Shown here in pieces: positions 1-10,366 of a stretch of 64,000 nt of DNA. This DNA is from Candidatus Bathyarchaeota archaeon (GTDB lineage: Archaea > Thermoproteota > CALKCG01 > B24). Both the position numbers and the translations under genes were made by a program. The notes beneath the pieces were generated by a model. That model did no database searches and was not told where the DNA came from. It was given only the letters and a program-made list of their open reading frames with translations. Every line of letters begins with the position of its first letter. The stretch's first letter is position 1. Location: the NCBI GenBank assembly GCA_018396755.1, contig JAGTQM010000007.1, positions 16,440 through 80,439 of the forward strand. Direction: 5' to 3'.

Positions 1-60
1 TAATGAACCCCTACAGGAAAACCACTGGACTCCGTGAAGAATGCCCATAGCAAAGCTTAA

Positions 61-1083
61 ATGATTTTTCAACGACGTCTTGACGTGATCTGCATGCCAA
101 GTTTAGAGAAGAATGCTTTACGTGTTCAGATGCCTGATGGTAGCTTCGTTGAAATACCCTACTTTAAGATTAAAGGTGGGTTTTATAGCCCTGTTGTCTA
201 CATTCAAGCGGCTCAGCATGGAGTTGAGCTTACAGGCGTGTACACAATTAAACTTCTACTCGACAGTATTGTAAGCACGGATGTTAACGGGACAATTATA
301 CTGGTTCCCGTGGCAAATCCCCTGGCTGTGAAGTGGAGGAGACACTTCTACAAGATGGAGCTGGGGGAGCCGTACTCCAGCTACCATCCTCATCAGATGA
401 ATAGGCTTTGGCCTGGGAAAGCCGATGGAAATGAAACCGAGAGAATTGTTTACGATCTCTACAGGAACCTAGTTGAGCAAGCAGACTACGTTATGGATCT
501 CCACTGTTATGAGCAGTGGATTGCGCCAGCTGCGCTAGTTAATGGGTGGGATGAAGTGTCTGTAAGACTTGCCGAGTACTCGCTACTGCCGTTTATAGAC
601 GTTTACGAAAAATCTAACGTTCATAGGGGTATGCTAAGCTATGTGGCTACTGAAGCCGGTAAACACGCTCTCACAATTGAACATAGCGGTCAAAGGTGGG
701 TTTTCCCAGATCAAGCTAAACTCGTACATAAGGGACTTATGAATGTTCTTCGCTACTTAGCTGTAATTCCAGGCGAACCCATCAAGCCGAAACTTCAACT
801 TAAACTTAGAAGAGACAAACACGTAGATGTGTATGCTCCTGAGGGAGAATGGATAATAGTAACATTGAAGACAGCTGGCGAGGAAGTAGGAGAAGGAGAA
901 GAAATAGCTAAACTTCTCGATATGAATAGTTTAAAGGAGGAAACTATTAGAAGTCCAGTTAGAGGCGTCATATACTGGATAGGGTCTACAAGAAGCCACA
1001 TAGACACTAGACCGTCAGAAGAGGTTCAAGTGGTCTTGAAAGGAGAGAAATATCGAATAGCTACAATCTACGCTGTAGAATAA
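61..1083 (+). CDS. Succinylglutamate desuccinylase/aspartoacylase-like (M14-type) zinc hydrolase
   Basis: 340 aa ORF; QAAQHGVELTG, ...NPLAV and DLHCY motifs of the AstE/AspA family; exact start uncertain. Confidence 0.75.
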   Translation: MIFQRRLDVICMPSLEKNALRVQMPDGSFVEIPYFKIKGGFYSPVVYIQAAQHGVELTGVYTIKLLLDSIVSTDVNGTIILVPVANPLAVKWRRHFYKMELGEPYSSYHPHQMNRLWPGKADGNETERIVYDLYRNLVEQADYVMDLHCYEQWIAPAALVNGWDEVSVRLAEYSLLPFIDVYEKSNVHRGMLSYVATEAGKHALTIEHSGQRWVFPDQAKLVHKGLMNVLRYLAVIPGEPIKPKLQLKLRRDKHVDVYAPEGEWIIVTLKTAGEEVGEGEEIAKLLDMNSLKEETIRSPVRGVIYWIGSTRSHIDTRPSEEVQVVLKGEKYRIATIYAVE

Positions 1084-1162
1084 AGACTAGCGTAGACTTT
1101 GGCAGATAATACCTAGACTAGCGATAAGCCTATATACGGTCAGCTAACTTTCACTTATCTCT

Positions 1163-2512
1163 CTAGTTTAATACCTTAAATTCACGTAGTATGTTTGTGG
1201 CATATAGAACCCCTTTGATCAAATGGTCGACCGTATTAAACTCATTAGGTGCATGGGCTTTAGAGAATGGTGGAGCACATCCAGTCCAAACGGATTCTAA
1301 ATATAGAATACCTGTAAATACGTAGTCGGGCCCAGACCCCGCAGCATTTGGATATAATATCGGCTTAACCTTGTATGCTTCTTCAGCCGCATATGAAGAT
1401 GCTTTAACTATAGATGCGGAGGGGGGTGTCTTAGACGGTAGGAGAGAGCCCAATTTAACTATTTCAATATCTCTGAAGCCCTCGGCATTTAAATGCTTTC
1501 TAAGCAGATCTAACAATCTATCTGGTTTCTGATCCACTATCAGCCTGAAGTCTAATTTTGCAGTTGCTTCACAGGGCAAAACGGTTTTAGACCCTTCTTC
1601 AATATAACCGGATTTTAAACCAGCTATATTAGCAGTCGGCTCACAGATCAGCTTCCTAAGTGCATTAACCCCTTTAACTCCTCCAAGAAGCTCTCTAATC
1701 CCAAGCTCTTTTACGATCTCTTCATCTTCAGGAGGAAGTTCTGAGATGAGTTTAGCTTCCTCCAATGTGATGGGGCGAACATCGTCATACCAACCTTCGA
1801 TCTTTATCCGTCCATCTGGAGACTTTATGGAGTTTAAAGCCCATACAAGTCTCCAAGCAGGATTGGCAACTATAGGTGCGTAGGAGGAGTGAACGTCTAT
1901 TTTAGCAGTTTTACATTTAAGTTCAACGTATAGAATACCTTTAACACCTAAACAGATCGCCGGTCTATTCGATGGGTGAAGCCCTCCATCCCAGCATACG
2001 ACGGCGTCTGCTTTGAGAAGGTCTTTATGAGCTTCCACGAAGTCTGGAAGGTTAGGGCTTCCAATTTCCTCTTCGCCTTCAAAGAGAAACTTAACGTTTA
2101 CAGGGGTTGACTTTTCATTCTTAACGTAGTATTCGGCTGCTTTTAGAAAAGCCATTATATTGCCCTTTGCATCTGAAGCCCCTCTCGCTACAATCTTACC
2201 GTCGACCATTTTTGCTTCAAAAGGCGGGTAGATCCATTCGTTTAAGGGGTCTGGAGGCTGAACGTCGTAGTGGCTGTAGATTAGAAGGGTTTTATCCGAC
2301 TCTTGAGATTTAACTTCACCATAGACCAATGGATTACCCCTGCTTTGAACGACATCGGCGTACATGCCTAAATCTTCCATAAGATCCCTCAGAAAAAGAG
2401 CACATTCGTTGACGCCTATGTTTTTCGCTGAAATACTCGGCTGTCTGAGGAAGCTCCTATATTTATCTATGAAATCATTCAGCGTAAGCTTCGTATAACC
2501 CAATACATCCAT
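1163..2512 (-). CDS. M20-family metallopeptidase (dipeptidase/ArgE-DapE-like)
   Basis: 449 aa; IYSHYDVQPPDPLNEW, GASDAKGN, FEGEEEIGSPN motifs. Confidence 0.9.
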   Translation of the reverse strand: MDVLGYTKLTLNDFIDKYRSFLRQPSISAKNIGVNECALFLRDLMEDLGMYADVVQSRGNPLVYGEVKSQESDKTLLIYSHYDVQPPDPLNEWIYPPFEAKMVDGKIVARGASDAKGNIMAFLKAAEYYVKNEKSTPVNVKFLFEGEEEIGSPNLPDFVEAHKDLLKADAVVCWDGGLHPSNRPAICLGVKGILYVELKCKTAKIDVHSSYAPIVANPAWRLVWALNSIKSPDGRIKIEGWYDDVRPITLEEAKLISELPPEDEEIVKELGIRELLGGVKGVNALRKLICEPTANIAGLKSGYIEEGSKTVLPCEATAKLDFRLIVDQKPDRLLDLLRKHLNAEGFRDIEIVKLGSLLPSKTPPSASIVKASSYAAEEAYKVKPILYPNAAGSGPDYVFTGILYLESVWTGCAPPFSKAHAPNEFNTVDHLIKGVLYATNILREFKVLN

Positions 2513-2585
2513 ACAAAAAGATAATCAACCGGAAGAAGTAGATTAATGTTTAGATATGTTCCCAGTACCAGTATATAATGGAGGG

Positions 2586-3641
2586 TTATTCTTTTAGGGG
2601 AAGATTCACAACTTCTCCAGTGGCAGAAGATCTATAGATTGCTCTTATAAGTTCTAGACTTCTCCGCCCTTCATAACCGTCCACCAGCGGTCTCCTATCT
2701 TCTAAAACCGCGTCGACGAAGTCTTTCAAGAGACGTTTATGGTTTTCTATGGGAACTGCTTCAGGTCTCTCCCATGATTTAAGACCCTCTATCCTTTTAA
2801 CTGGAGGCTTTAGGGTTGGAATTTCCTCAACAGTCTTCATAAACTTGATCTCATCACCTTCAACTGTAACGGTTCCCTTTAAACCGTGAACCTCCAATCT
2901 CGTAGGTAGACCCGGATATGTGGCGGTGCTAGCCTGTATGACACCTAATGCACCGTTTCTAAATCTAACTACGGCTACAGCTAAGTCTTCAACCTCAATA
3001 TTATGGCCTAAGGTATCTACTTTAGCCCAGACGGACTCCGGCTCACCCATAATCCACAAAAGCAGGTCTATCGTGTGAATTGCCTGGTTTATGAGAGCCC
3101 CACCTCCCTCCGTAGCCAATCTACCCCTCCACGAACTACCTGCGTAGTATTCTTCGGTTCTATACCATTCGACTACGGCTTCACCCATTATTAGCCTTCC
3201 AAGTACACCTCTGTCTGCAAGAGATTTCACGAAATTGAATGAGTCGTCGAATCTAGATTGAAAGATTACACCGAGTTTGACGCCTTTAGTTTCAGCTCTC
3301 CTTATAAGCTCATCAGCCTCCGTCAAATTGACGGCCATAGGTTTATCTACGAGTACGTTAACACCGTTCTCTATCGCCTCTAAAGCTATTTGAAAATGTG
3401 CGTAGTGAGGAGCTGAGACAGCTACTATATCAGGCTTCTCCGAGCCGATCATATCGTAGATGTTTGAATATGCAGTTTTAAACCCGTATTTTCTAGCAAA
3501 TTCTTCTGTTTTAGCTCTATTTCTAGCTACAACGCCTGTAAGCTCTAGAACACCTTCTTTAGCGAGCTCAGACGCAGCCCCAGATATGAAGCTACTGCCT
3601 ACACCTGTGCCTACAACACCAAACTTTAAACGAGTCGGCAC
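2586..3641 (-). CDS. Gfo/Idh/MocA family oxidoreductase
   Basis: N-terminal Rossmann GVVGTGVGSSFI; VDKPMAVNLTEADELI motif; 351 aa. Confidence 0.9.
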   Translation of the reverse strand: MPTRLKFGVVGTGVGSSFISGAASELAKEGVLELTGVVARNRAKTEEFARKYGFKTAYSNIYDMIGSEKPDIVAVSAPHYAHFQIALEAIENGVNVLVDKPMAVNLTEADELIRRAETKGVKLGVIFQSRFDDSFNFVKSLADRGVLGRLIMGEAVVEWYRTEEYYAGSSWRGRLATEGGGALINQAIHTIDLLLWIMGEPESVWAKVDTLGHNIEVEDLAVAVVRFRNGALGVIQASTATYPGLPTRLEVHGLKGTVTVEGDEIKFMKTVEEIPTLKPPVKRIEGLKSWERPEAVPIENHKRLLKDFVDAVLEDRRPLVDGYEGRRSLELIRAIYRSSATGEVVNLPLKE

Positions 3642-3771
3642 TTTAACACCGATTAGAAATCAGATTAGACGGTAAATGTAAATCTTTCTCATCGTTCATG
3701 CTAGATGGTATGTCGACAGTTGAAATATTGTTGAGCAATTTTTAAAATAAACTTCAGATAAATATGTCAAC

Positions 3772-4848
3772 GTGGTTGATTTGACACCTCGTGAAAGGGT
3801 TATTGCAGCTTTAGAACATAGAGGGGATAAGTTGGATAGAATACCTATACAGGATAGCCCATGGGGCGCTACAGTCAACAGGTGGATAAGAGAAGGCTTA
3901 CCTGATGGCCAATCTCCCAGCGATTACTTCGGCTATGAGATTGCACAGTTTAGTGCAGATACTTCTCCCATGTTTCCAGTGGAAGTTATCCATGAGGACG
4001 CGGAGTACATAGTTGAGAGGACTTCATATGGAGGAATACGTAGGAATCACAAGGATTACTCTACCACTCCAGAGATAATAGATTGGCCTTGCAAAACTAG
4101 AGAAGACTGGGAGAAGATTAAGATTAGGCTTCAGCCCAGTGAGAGGAGGGTTGACTGGGTCTCATCGTTAAACTCCTACCATAGGGAGAGGAGCCGTGGA
4201 AGGTTTATAATGTACGGTGCAGCTGTAGGCTACGATAAGATTCAAAACTATGTTAAATCTACAGAGCTTCTTAAAGCCGTCATAAGAGACCCTGAATGGG
4301 TTAAAGACATGTACTGGACTGACGCTAAACTTGCTATGGATATGTGCGATATAATGATCAGAGGGGGTTTTAAATTCGACGGAGCATTCCTATACTGCGA
4401 CTTGGGTTATAGAAGAGGGCTCTTTTTCTCGCCTAGGCACTATGAGGAACAGTTGCATCCAGTGTTCAAAGAATTGTGCAGGTTTTTCAAATCTAGAGGA
4501 ATGTACGTGTTTCTCCACTGTTGCGGCAATGTGAAAGACTTAATACCATACTTCATAGAAGAAGGGATCGACGTTCTACAGCCTTTAGAAGTTAAAGCAG
4601 GCATGGATCTCATAGAGCTTAAGGAGAAGTATGGGGATAGAATGAGTTTCATGGGCGGTATAGACGTTAGACTCATGGCCTTAGACGACCCTAAACCTAT
4701 AGAGGAGGAGATTAAGAGGAAGATTACCTTTGCAAAGCAGGGTGGAGGCTACATATACCACTCAGACCACTCTGTTCCAAATAATGTAAGCTTCCAAAAC
4801 TATAAACGCGTAATAGAACTCGTTCATAAGTACGGTAGATACCGTTAA
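3772..4848 (+). CDS. Uroporphyrinogen decarboxylase (UroD)-family protein, possible methyltransferase-like
   Basis: 358 aa; LTPRERVIAALEHR start, FLHCCGNVKDLIPYFIEEGIDVLQPLE, MGGIDVR motifs. Confidence 0.8.
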   Translation: MVDLTPRERVIAALEHRGDKLDRIPIQDSPWGATVNRWIREGLPDGQSPSDYFGYEIAQFSADTSPMFPVEVIHEDAEYIVERTSYGGIRRNHKDYSTTPEIIDWPCKTREDWEKIKIRLQPSERRVDWVSSLNSYHRERSRGRFIMYGAAVGYDKIQNYVKSTELLKAVIRDPEWVKDMYWTDAKLAMDMCDIMIRGGFKFDGAFLYCDLGYRRGLFFSPRHYEEQLHPVFKELCRFFKSRGMYVFLHCCGNVKDLIPYFIEEGIDVLQPLEVKAGMDLIELKEKYGDRMSFMGGIDVRLMALDDPKPIEEEIKRKITFAKQGGGYIYHSDHSVPNNVSFQNYKRVIELVHKYGRYR

Positions 4849-4982
4849 AACACACGTAAGTATGGTGGTTCAAATAGATCTTTAATTTTTAACCTTAATG
4901 CTCCTAGTGTAGTCCACCGACATAGTTGGATCTGGGTTCTAAGTGAAAGCTTAATTTTCAGGTTTGGTAAAGTAATCTCCGT

Positions 4983-5660
4983 ATGATTCTTACGCGTAGA
5001 AGGCTCGCGTCTATGATGGACTATGCTCTAGTAAAACCTACGCACAGTCTTACAGATGTAGAGGAGGCGGCTAAAGCCGCTAGAGAGAACAATATAGGTG
5101 TCCTCTGCGTTCTACCAGTCATGGTGGAGGACGCGGTTAAACTGCTTAAAGGATCTGAGACGAAGGTATGTTCAACCGTGGGTTTTCCATTCGGCTCATC
5201 GACTACTAAGTTGAAGGTTTTAGAGGCTGAGCAGGTCATAGATGATGGGGCTTGCGAAGTAGACATGGTTATGAATATTCCATTTTTCAAATCTAAACTT
5301 TACGAGAAGGTTAAATCCGATGTAGAAGCCGTTTTGAAAGTTTCAAAACCCAGAGATGTAAAGGTTAAAGTGATAGTTGAAACTGGATATCTAACCGCTG
5401 AAGAAATAGCATTAGCATGTAAAATAATTGATGAGGCGGGGGCTGACTACGTTAAAACATGTACCGGCTTCGGCCCCCGAGGTACCACAATAGAGGATAT
5501 TGAAATCATAAAGAAGAACATTAAGAGAGCGAAGATAAAAGCCGCTGGTGGAATATCCTCCTTTGAAAAAGCCCTTCAATTCATTAAAATGGGCGTTGAA
5601 CGCATAGGTACATCCAATGCTTTAGAGATCTTAAGAAGTTGGAGACCTGTAGAAGTTTGA
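4983..5660 (+). CDS. deoC: Deoxyribose-phosphate aldolase
   Basis: 225 aa; CSTVGFPFGSSTTKLKVLEAEQ, KVIVETGYLTAEE, YVKTCTGFGPRGTT. Confidence 0.93.
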   Translation: MILTRRRLASMMDYALVKPTHSLTDVEEAAKAARENNIGVLCVLPVMVEDAVKLLKGSETKVCSTVGFPFGSSTTKLKVLEAEQVIDDGACEVDMVMNIPFFKSKLYEKVKSDVEAVLKVSKPRDVKVKVIVETGYLTAEEIALACKIIDEAGADYVKTCTGFGPRGTTIEDIEIIKKNIKRAKIKAAGGISSFEKALQFIKMGVERIGTSNALEILRSWRPVEV

Positions 5661-5767
5661 TTTTTTAAAAGAGGGATTACGGCGTTAAGAGAACATTTAA
5701 TCGGTTAGGTTTCAGAGACCTATAAGCTTTTGTCTTATAGAGAGTAAATAGTTTAAACGTGGTCTAA

Positions 5768-7663
5768 TTGAAGCCTAAATGTGTTGTAGTAGATAGTTCT
5801 CAAAGTCCGTATTCACTGCTTAAACCCGTATCTGTGGATTCTGTTAAACTTAAGGACGGTTTCTGGGCGCCTAGAATAAAAACGCTCATAGAGGTAACGC
5901 TTCCTACGCAGTATGAACTGCTTGAGGAAACTGGGAGGATAGATAACTTCCGTAGAACAGCTGGGAAGATGGAAACAGAGTTTAAAGGGCTATTCTTTAA
6001 CGATTCAGACGTCTATAAGTGGGTTGAAGCGGCATCTTACGCTTTAGCTTACGATGGTGACAGCCGCATAGAAAGAATAGTGAACAGTGTAATTACCGAT
6101 ATAGTAGATGCCCAAGATCCAGATGGCTACTTGAATACATACTTTACGTTTGAAAGAAGAGCTCAACGTTGGACCAATCTACGTGATATGCATGAACTGT
6201 ATTGCGCGGGTCATCTGATTCAAGCAGCCGTCGCACATTATAGGGCAACAGGTAGGAGGACGCTTTTAGACGCAGGTGTTAAACTGGCAGATCACATACT
6301 CAGCATATTTGCTCCAGGTAAAAGGCAGGGAACACCTGGTCATCCTGAAATTGAAATGGCGCTCGTAGAACTTTATAGAACTACCCGTAGAAGTGCTTTC
6401 CTAGACCTAGCTAAGTCTTTCATAGATAACCGTGGTAAAGGCTTAATCGGCGGAAGCCTATACCACATAGATCATAAACCGTTCAGAGAACTCGATGAAA
6501 TAGTTGGTCATGCTGTGAGAAGTGTTTACTTAAACTGTGGAGCTGCAGACGTCTACATGGAGACTGGGGATGGAAGTCTTCTAAGAGCATTAGAGCGTCT
6601 ATGGCAGAACATGGTTAATTGTAAAATGTACGTTACAGGGGGATTGGGCTCTAGGTATGAGGGAGAGGCGTTTGGGGAAAACTATGAATTACCGAATAGA
6701 CGCGCCTATGCTGAGACGTGCGCCGCAGTAGCGAACGTCATGTGGAATTGGCGTATGCTCTTAGTAACTGGTAAAGCAGAATACGCTGATATCATGGAGC
6801 TGGCTCTATACAATGGAGCTCTTGCGGGGATAGGTCTAGATGGTGAGACATACTTCTACGTTAATCCGCTGGTAGATAGAGGATTGCATAGGAGGAGTAG
6901 ATGGTTTGATTGTGCATGTTGCCCACCGAATATAGCGAGGCTTATAGCATCTATTTCAGGCTACTTCTACAGTACTTCACGAGATGGGATATGGATACAT
7001 ATTTACGCAACAAGCGAAGCATCCATAGAATTTAACGGTGGACTCGTTAAAATGACTCAGAATACCGATTACCCTTGGAGTGGACACGTTGAGATAACGG
7101 TATACCCTGAAAAACTTTCAGAGTTTTCAATATTCCTACGTATTCCAGGGTGGAGTTTAAAGACGGCTACGGCTTTAAACGGTAAACCCTTAGATTTCAA
7201 TCTAAAACCTCCACAGTATTTAGAGATTAAAAGGGTCTGGGAGAAGGGGGATGTAATATCGATGGATTTAGATATGCGAGTGAACGTCTTATCATCCCAC
7301 CCATATGTTTTAGAGAATAGTTGTAGAGTCGCATTAAAACGTGGACCCCTCGTCTATTGTGTGGAACAGACGGATAACCCGGATTTTGACGTATGGGATT
7401 TAATGCTTTCTCCAGACTCATCATTTAACATTATGCAAAGACCAGATGTACTCAATGGCATTTGTACGATTCAATGCGATGGCTTCGCTGTTGAGAGAAT
7501 TCTCACTTCCCTCTACTTCCGTCTTGAAGAAGACACGGTGAAGCTTAAGCCTGTTAAATTTACAGCTATACCTTATTATGCATGGGCTAATAGAGAACCA
7601 GGGCCTATGATTGTGTGGATTCCAACGTTTAACACGAATTTGATTAAACAATACCCATTATAG
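5768..7663 (+). CDS. Glycoside hydrolase family 127 protein (beta-L-arabinofuranosidase-like)
   Basis: 631 aa; DPDGYLNTYFT, YVTGGLGSRYEGEAFGENYELPN, RSRWFDCACCPPNIARL signatures of GH127. Confidence 0.88.
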   Translation: MKPKCVVVDSSQSPYSLLKPVSVDSVKLKDGFWAPRIKTLIEVTLPTQYELLEETGRIDNFRRTAGKMETEFKGLFFNDSDVYKWVEAASYALAYDGDSRIERIVNSVITDIVDAQDPDGYLNTYFTFERRAQRWTNLRDMHELYCAGHLIQAAVAHYRATGRRTLLDAGVKLADHILSIFAPGKRQGTPGHPEIEMALVELYRTTRRSAFLDLAKSFIDNRGKGLIGGSLYHIDHKPFRELDEIVGHAVRSVYLNCGAADVYMETGDGSLLRALERLWQNMVNCKMYVTGGLGSRYEGEAFGENYELPNRRAYAETCAAVANVMWNWRMLLVTGKAEYADIMELALYNGALAGIGLDGETYFYVNPLVDRGLHRRSRWFDCACCPPNIARLIASISGYFYSTSRDGIWIHIYATSEASIEFNGGLVKMTQNTDYPWSGHVEITVYPEKLSEFSIFLRIPGWSLKTATALNGKPLDFNLKPPQYLEIKRVWEKGDVISMDLDMRVNVLSSHPYVLENSCRVALKRGPLVYCVEQTDNPDFDVWDLMLSPDSSFNIMQRPDVLNGICTIQCDGFAVERILTSLYFRLEEDTVKLKPVKFTAIPYYAWANREPGPMIVWIPTFNTNLIKQYPL

Positions 7664-7852
7664 TTTGGTATCTCGTGGATTTTAGTTTACATTTATAAGT
7701 ATTCACCAGGATCTTTTTGTAGCTCTCTCGGATAGAGCACCTTTTAAATTCTTGAGCAATGCCTAATTTAGGCTTATAGGTATGGATTGGACTATGCATA
7801 TAGAGGGACAATAAAATCACATGAAGACTTAGAGTCTATGAAAGATATGCGA

Positions 7853-9304
7853 TTATATTGGCTTTCTAATCTTCCATTTTGTCTCTCCGGCAACGTCTTC
7901 AAGTTCTACGCCAAGTTCTCTAAGTCTGTTCCTTATCATATCCGATATGTCGTAGCGTTTTTCCCTTCTAAAGATTTCGCGAACTTCTACTATGAGTTGG
8001 ATAAGACGTTCGACGAGGTCTTTAGAAGGCGGCGGTTTGTATTCTTCGAGTACTCCGAAAACCCTTCTAACGGTATTCAGAAATTCTAAAGCTTCCTCCT
8101 TAACTCCCCTGTTTAATGTAGAAGTTGCCGCTATTAAGCTGTTGACGGCTCTCACGTAGTTAAACAGAACCGCTAGAGCACCTGGAGTATCTAAGTCGTC
8201 ATCCATACGTTCTTCAAAGTCAATTATCGATTTCTTAGTAAACTCTAGAATTTCCCTTTCATTTTCACTGAGAGTATATTCTACAGCTTCCATAGACTCC
8301 ATCCTCTCAATGAAATCTGATAATCGACGTAGGTTTTCCTCAGCTATTTTAATAGAGTTTTCATTGAAGTCTACATCGCTTCTATAGTGCGCCGATATGT
8401 AGAACATTCGTAGAACATCCTTACCCCACTTATCTAAAGCTTCAGTAAGTTTGATAATGTTACCCTTGCTCTTACTCATTTTCTCGCCGTTTATCGTTAA
8501 AAGCCCACAGTGAATCCAGTATTTCACAAACGGCTTTTTACCAGTATATGCTTCACTCTGAGCTAGAGAGTTTTCATGGTGAGGGAAGATTAGTTCTCTA
8601 GCACCGCCATGTAGATCTATCTGTTCTCCGAGATATTTCACACTCATAACTGAACACTCTATATGCCATCCTGGGAAGCCGTAGCCCCATGGAGACTTCC
8701 ACCTCAGCGGGTAATCTTCTGAAGCCGTCTTCCACAATGCGAAATCGGCGGGGTTACGCTTCCTAGGATCGGGTTCAACCCTATGCATTATGAGCTCCTC
8801 CTTACGTACGCCTGAAAGTTTACCGTAATCTTCAAACTTTGAAACGTCGAAGTAAACGTTTCCATCTACCACATAGCCATAACCCTTCTCCAGAAGCTTC
8901 TCAATAACTTCGACCATTTCCATGATGTGCCCGCTAGCTCTAGGTTGAATACTGGGTCGTTTATTTCCAAGCCTATCCATAGCCTCTAAGTATTCGAGCA
9001 GGTACTTATCGGCTATTTCCATAGGATGGAGCCTCTCTCTCTTAGCCCCTAAAATCATACGGTCTTCTCCAACTGTTTCAAGAATGTGCCCAACGTCTGT
9101 GACGTTTCGAACATATTTGACGTGAAAGCCTCTATACTCAAGCCATCTGATGAGGATGTCGTAAACAACGCTTGCCCTACCATGCCCTAGATGAGGACTG
9201 TCATAAACGGTTGGACCGCAGACGTAAATTTTAACGAGACCGGGTTCTATGCTTTGAAAAACCTCCTTCTGCCTAGTCATAGTGTTGTAGATTCTTATGG
9301 ACAT
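7853..9304 (-). CDS. cysS: Cysteinyl-tRNA synthetase
   Basis: 483 aa; VCGPTVYDSPHLGHGR (HIGH), KMSKSKGN motifs. Confidence 0.97.
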   Translation of the reverse strand: MSIRIYNTMTRQKEVFQSIEPGLVKIYVCGPTVYDSPHLGHGRASVVYDILIRWLEYRGFHVKYVRNVTDVGHILETVGEDRMILGAKRERLHPMEIADKYLLEYLEAMDRLGNKRPSIQPRASGHIMEMVEVIEKLLEKGYGYVVDGNVYFDVSKFEDYGKLSGVRKEELIMHRVEPDPRKRNPADFALWKTASEDYPLRWKSPWGYGFPGWHIECSVMSVKYLGEQIDLHGGARELIFPHHENSLAQSEAYTGKKPFVKYWIHCGLLTINGEKMSKSKGNIIKLTEALDKWGKDVLRMFYISAHYRSDVDFNENSIKIAEENLRRLSDFIERMESMEAVEYTLSENEREILEFTKKSIIDFEERMDDDLDTPGALAVLFNYVRAVNSLIAATSTLNRGVKEEALEFLNTVRRVFGVLEEYKPPPSKDLVERLIQLIVEVREIFRREKRYDISDMIRNRLRELGVELEDVAGETKWKIRKPI

Positions 9305-9395
9305 GCTACATTATCTTACTAGTGGAGCTGCTTAAATTGTTTCTCTTCAAGGAAAGCTTTATATTGTAAGTTAACTCTAAAGGCTGAAGGTAGAG

Positions 9396-9842
9396 TTGAA
9401 GAAGAGAGCTCATGCACGTGGCAAATCTCATTCAACTAGACCTATTGCTAAAAGACCGCCGCCTTGGTGTAATTATAAACCTGAGGAAGTAGAGGCGTTG
9501 ATTGTTAAGCTCGGCAAAGACATGATACCGTCAAGTACTATAGGGATTATTTTAAGAGACCAGTACGGTATACCTCTCGTTAAACACATAACTGGGAAAA
9601 CAGTTACGGAGATACTTAAAGAACACGGTTTAACCTCCGATATTCCTGAAGACCTGACAAATCTACTAAGAAAAGCCGCAAGATTGAGGAGACATAGTGA
9701 GACGCATAAGAAAGATAAACCTAACAAAAGGGCTCTTCAAATAATAGAGGCGAAAATATATAGACTTTCCAAGTACTACAAATCCATTGGAAGACTACCG
9801 CAAGACTGGACTTATAAGGCTGTTGTATTATCCGCAGAGTAG
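9396..9842 (+). CDS. rps15: 30S ribosomal protein S15 (uS15)
   Basis: 148 aa; archaeal S15 N-terminus (ARGKSHSTRPIAKRPPPW) and SSTIGIILRDQYGIP; TTG start. Confidence 0.95.
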   Translation: MKKRAHARGKSHSTRPIAKRPPPWCNYKPEEVEALIVKLGKDMIPSSTIGIILRDQYGIPLVKHITGKTVTEILKEHGLTSDIPEDLTNLLRKAARLRRHSETHKKDKPNKRALQIIEAKIYRLSKYYKSIGRLPQDWTYKAVVLSAE

Positions 9843-9853
9843 ATTTAATAAAG

Positions 9854-10363
9854 TTAATGGGTTATCCCTATTCTAGTGTAAATCTCCCTTGGAGCTTTAA
9901 CTTCGACAACCATATTTACTATATCGGCTCTGTTTATAAGCTCTGGTGGGCAGTATCTACCAGTTAATACGACATCTGTTTCATCGGGAACGTTGCTTAA
10001 AAGCTTGAGAATACTCTCAATATCTATGAGACCTATGAAAGCTGCAAGGCAGATTTCATCTAAAACCAGTAGATGGGGTTTACTCTTTAAAACCTCCTCA
10101 GCTTTCTCAAGACCCTTTCTCGCTAAGGCTTTATCTTCTTCAGATGGATTCCGTAGATCCACCCATTCACTTCTTCCAAATTGGTATATTTCGTAATGGG
10201 GCTTAAGCCTCTCCACGACCTGATACTCACCTATGTCCTTACGTCCTTTCATAAACTGGATTATTACAGCCTTTAAACCATGACCTACACATCTTAAAGC
10301 CAACCCCAAGGCATTAGTTGTTTTTCCAGCACCAGTCCCATAGTAGAGGAAGATTTTACCCGT
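9854..10363 (-). CDS. Cob(I)alamin adenosyltransferase (CobA/CobO/BtuR type); start codon unresolved (ACG at 10363?)
   Basis: Walker A YYGTGAGKTTNALGLALRC lies upstream of the ORF-track start (TTG at 10309); the reading frame runs back in frame to the TAG stop of nrdJ with no ATG/GTG/TTG. Confidence 0.85.
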   Translation of the reverse strand, partial: TGKIFLYYGTGAGKTTNALGLALRCVGHGLKAVIIQFMKGRKDIGEYQVVERLKPHYEIYQFGRSEWVDLRNPSEEDKALARKGLEKAEEVLKSKPHLLVLDEICLAAFIGLIDIESILKLLSNVPDETDVVLTGRYCPPELINRADIVNMVVEVKAPREIYTRIGITH

Positions 10364-10366
10364 AGA

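Noticed and set aside
7787-8089. 100-aa + strand ORF
   Set aside because: Antisense to the 3' end of cysS.
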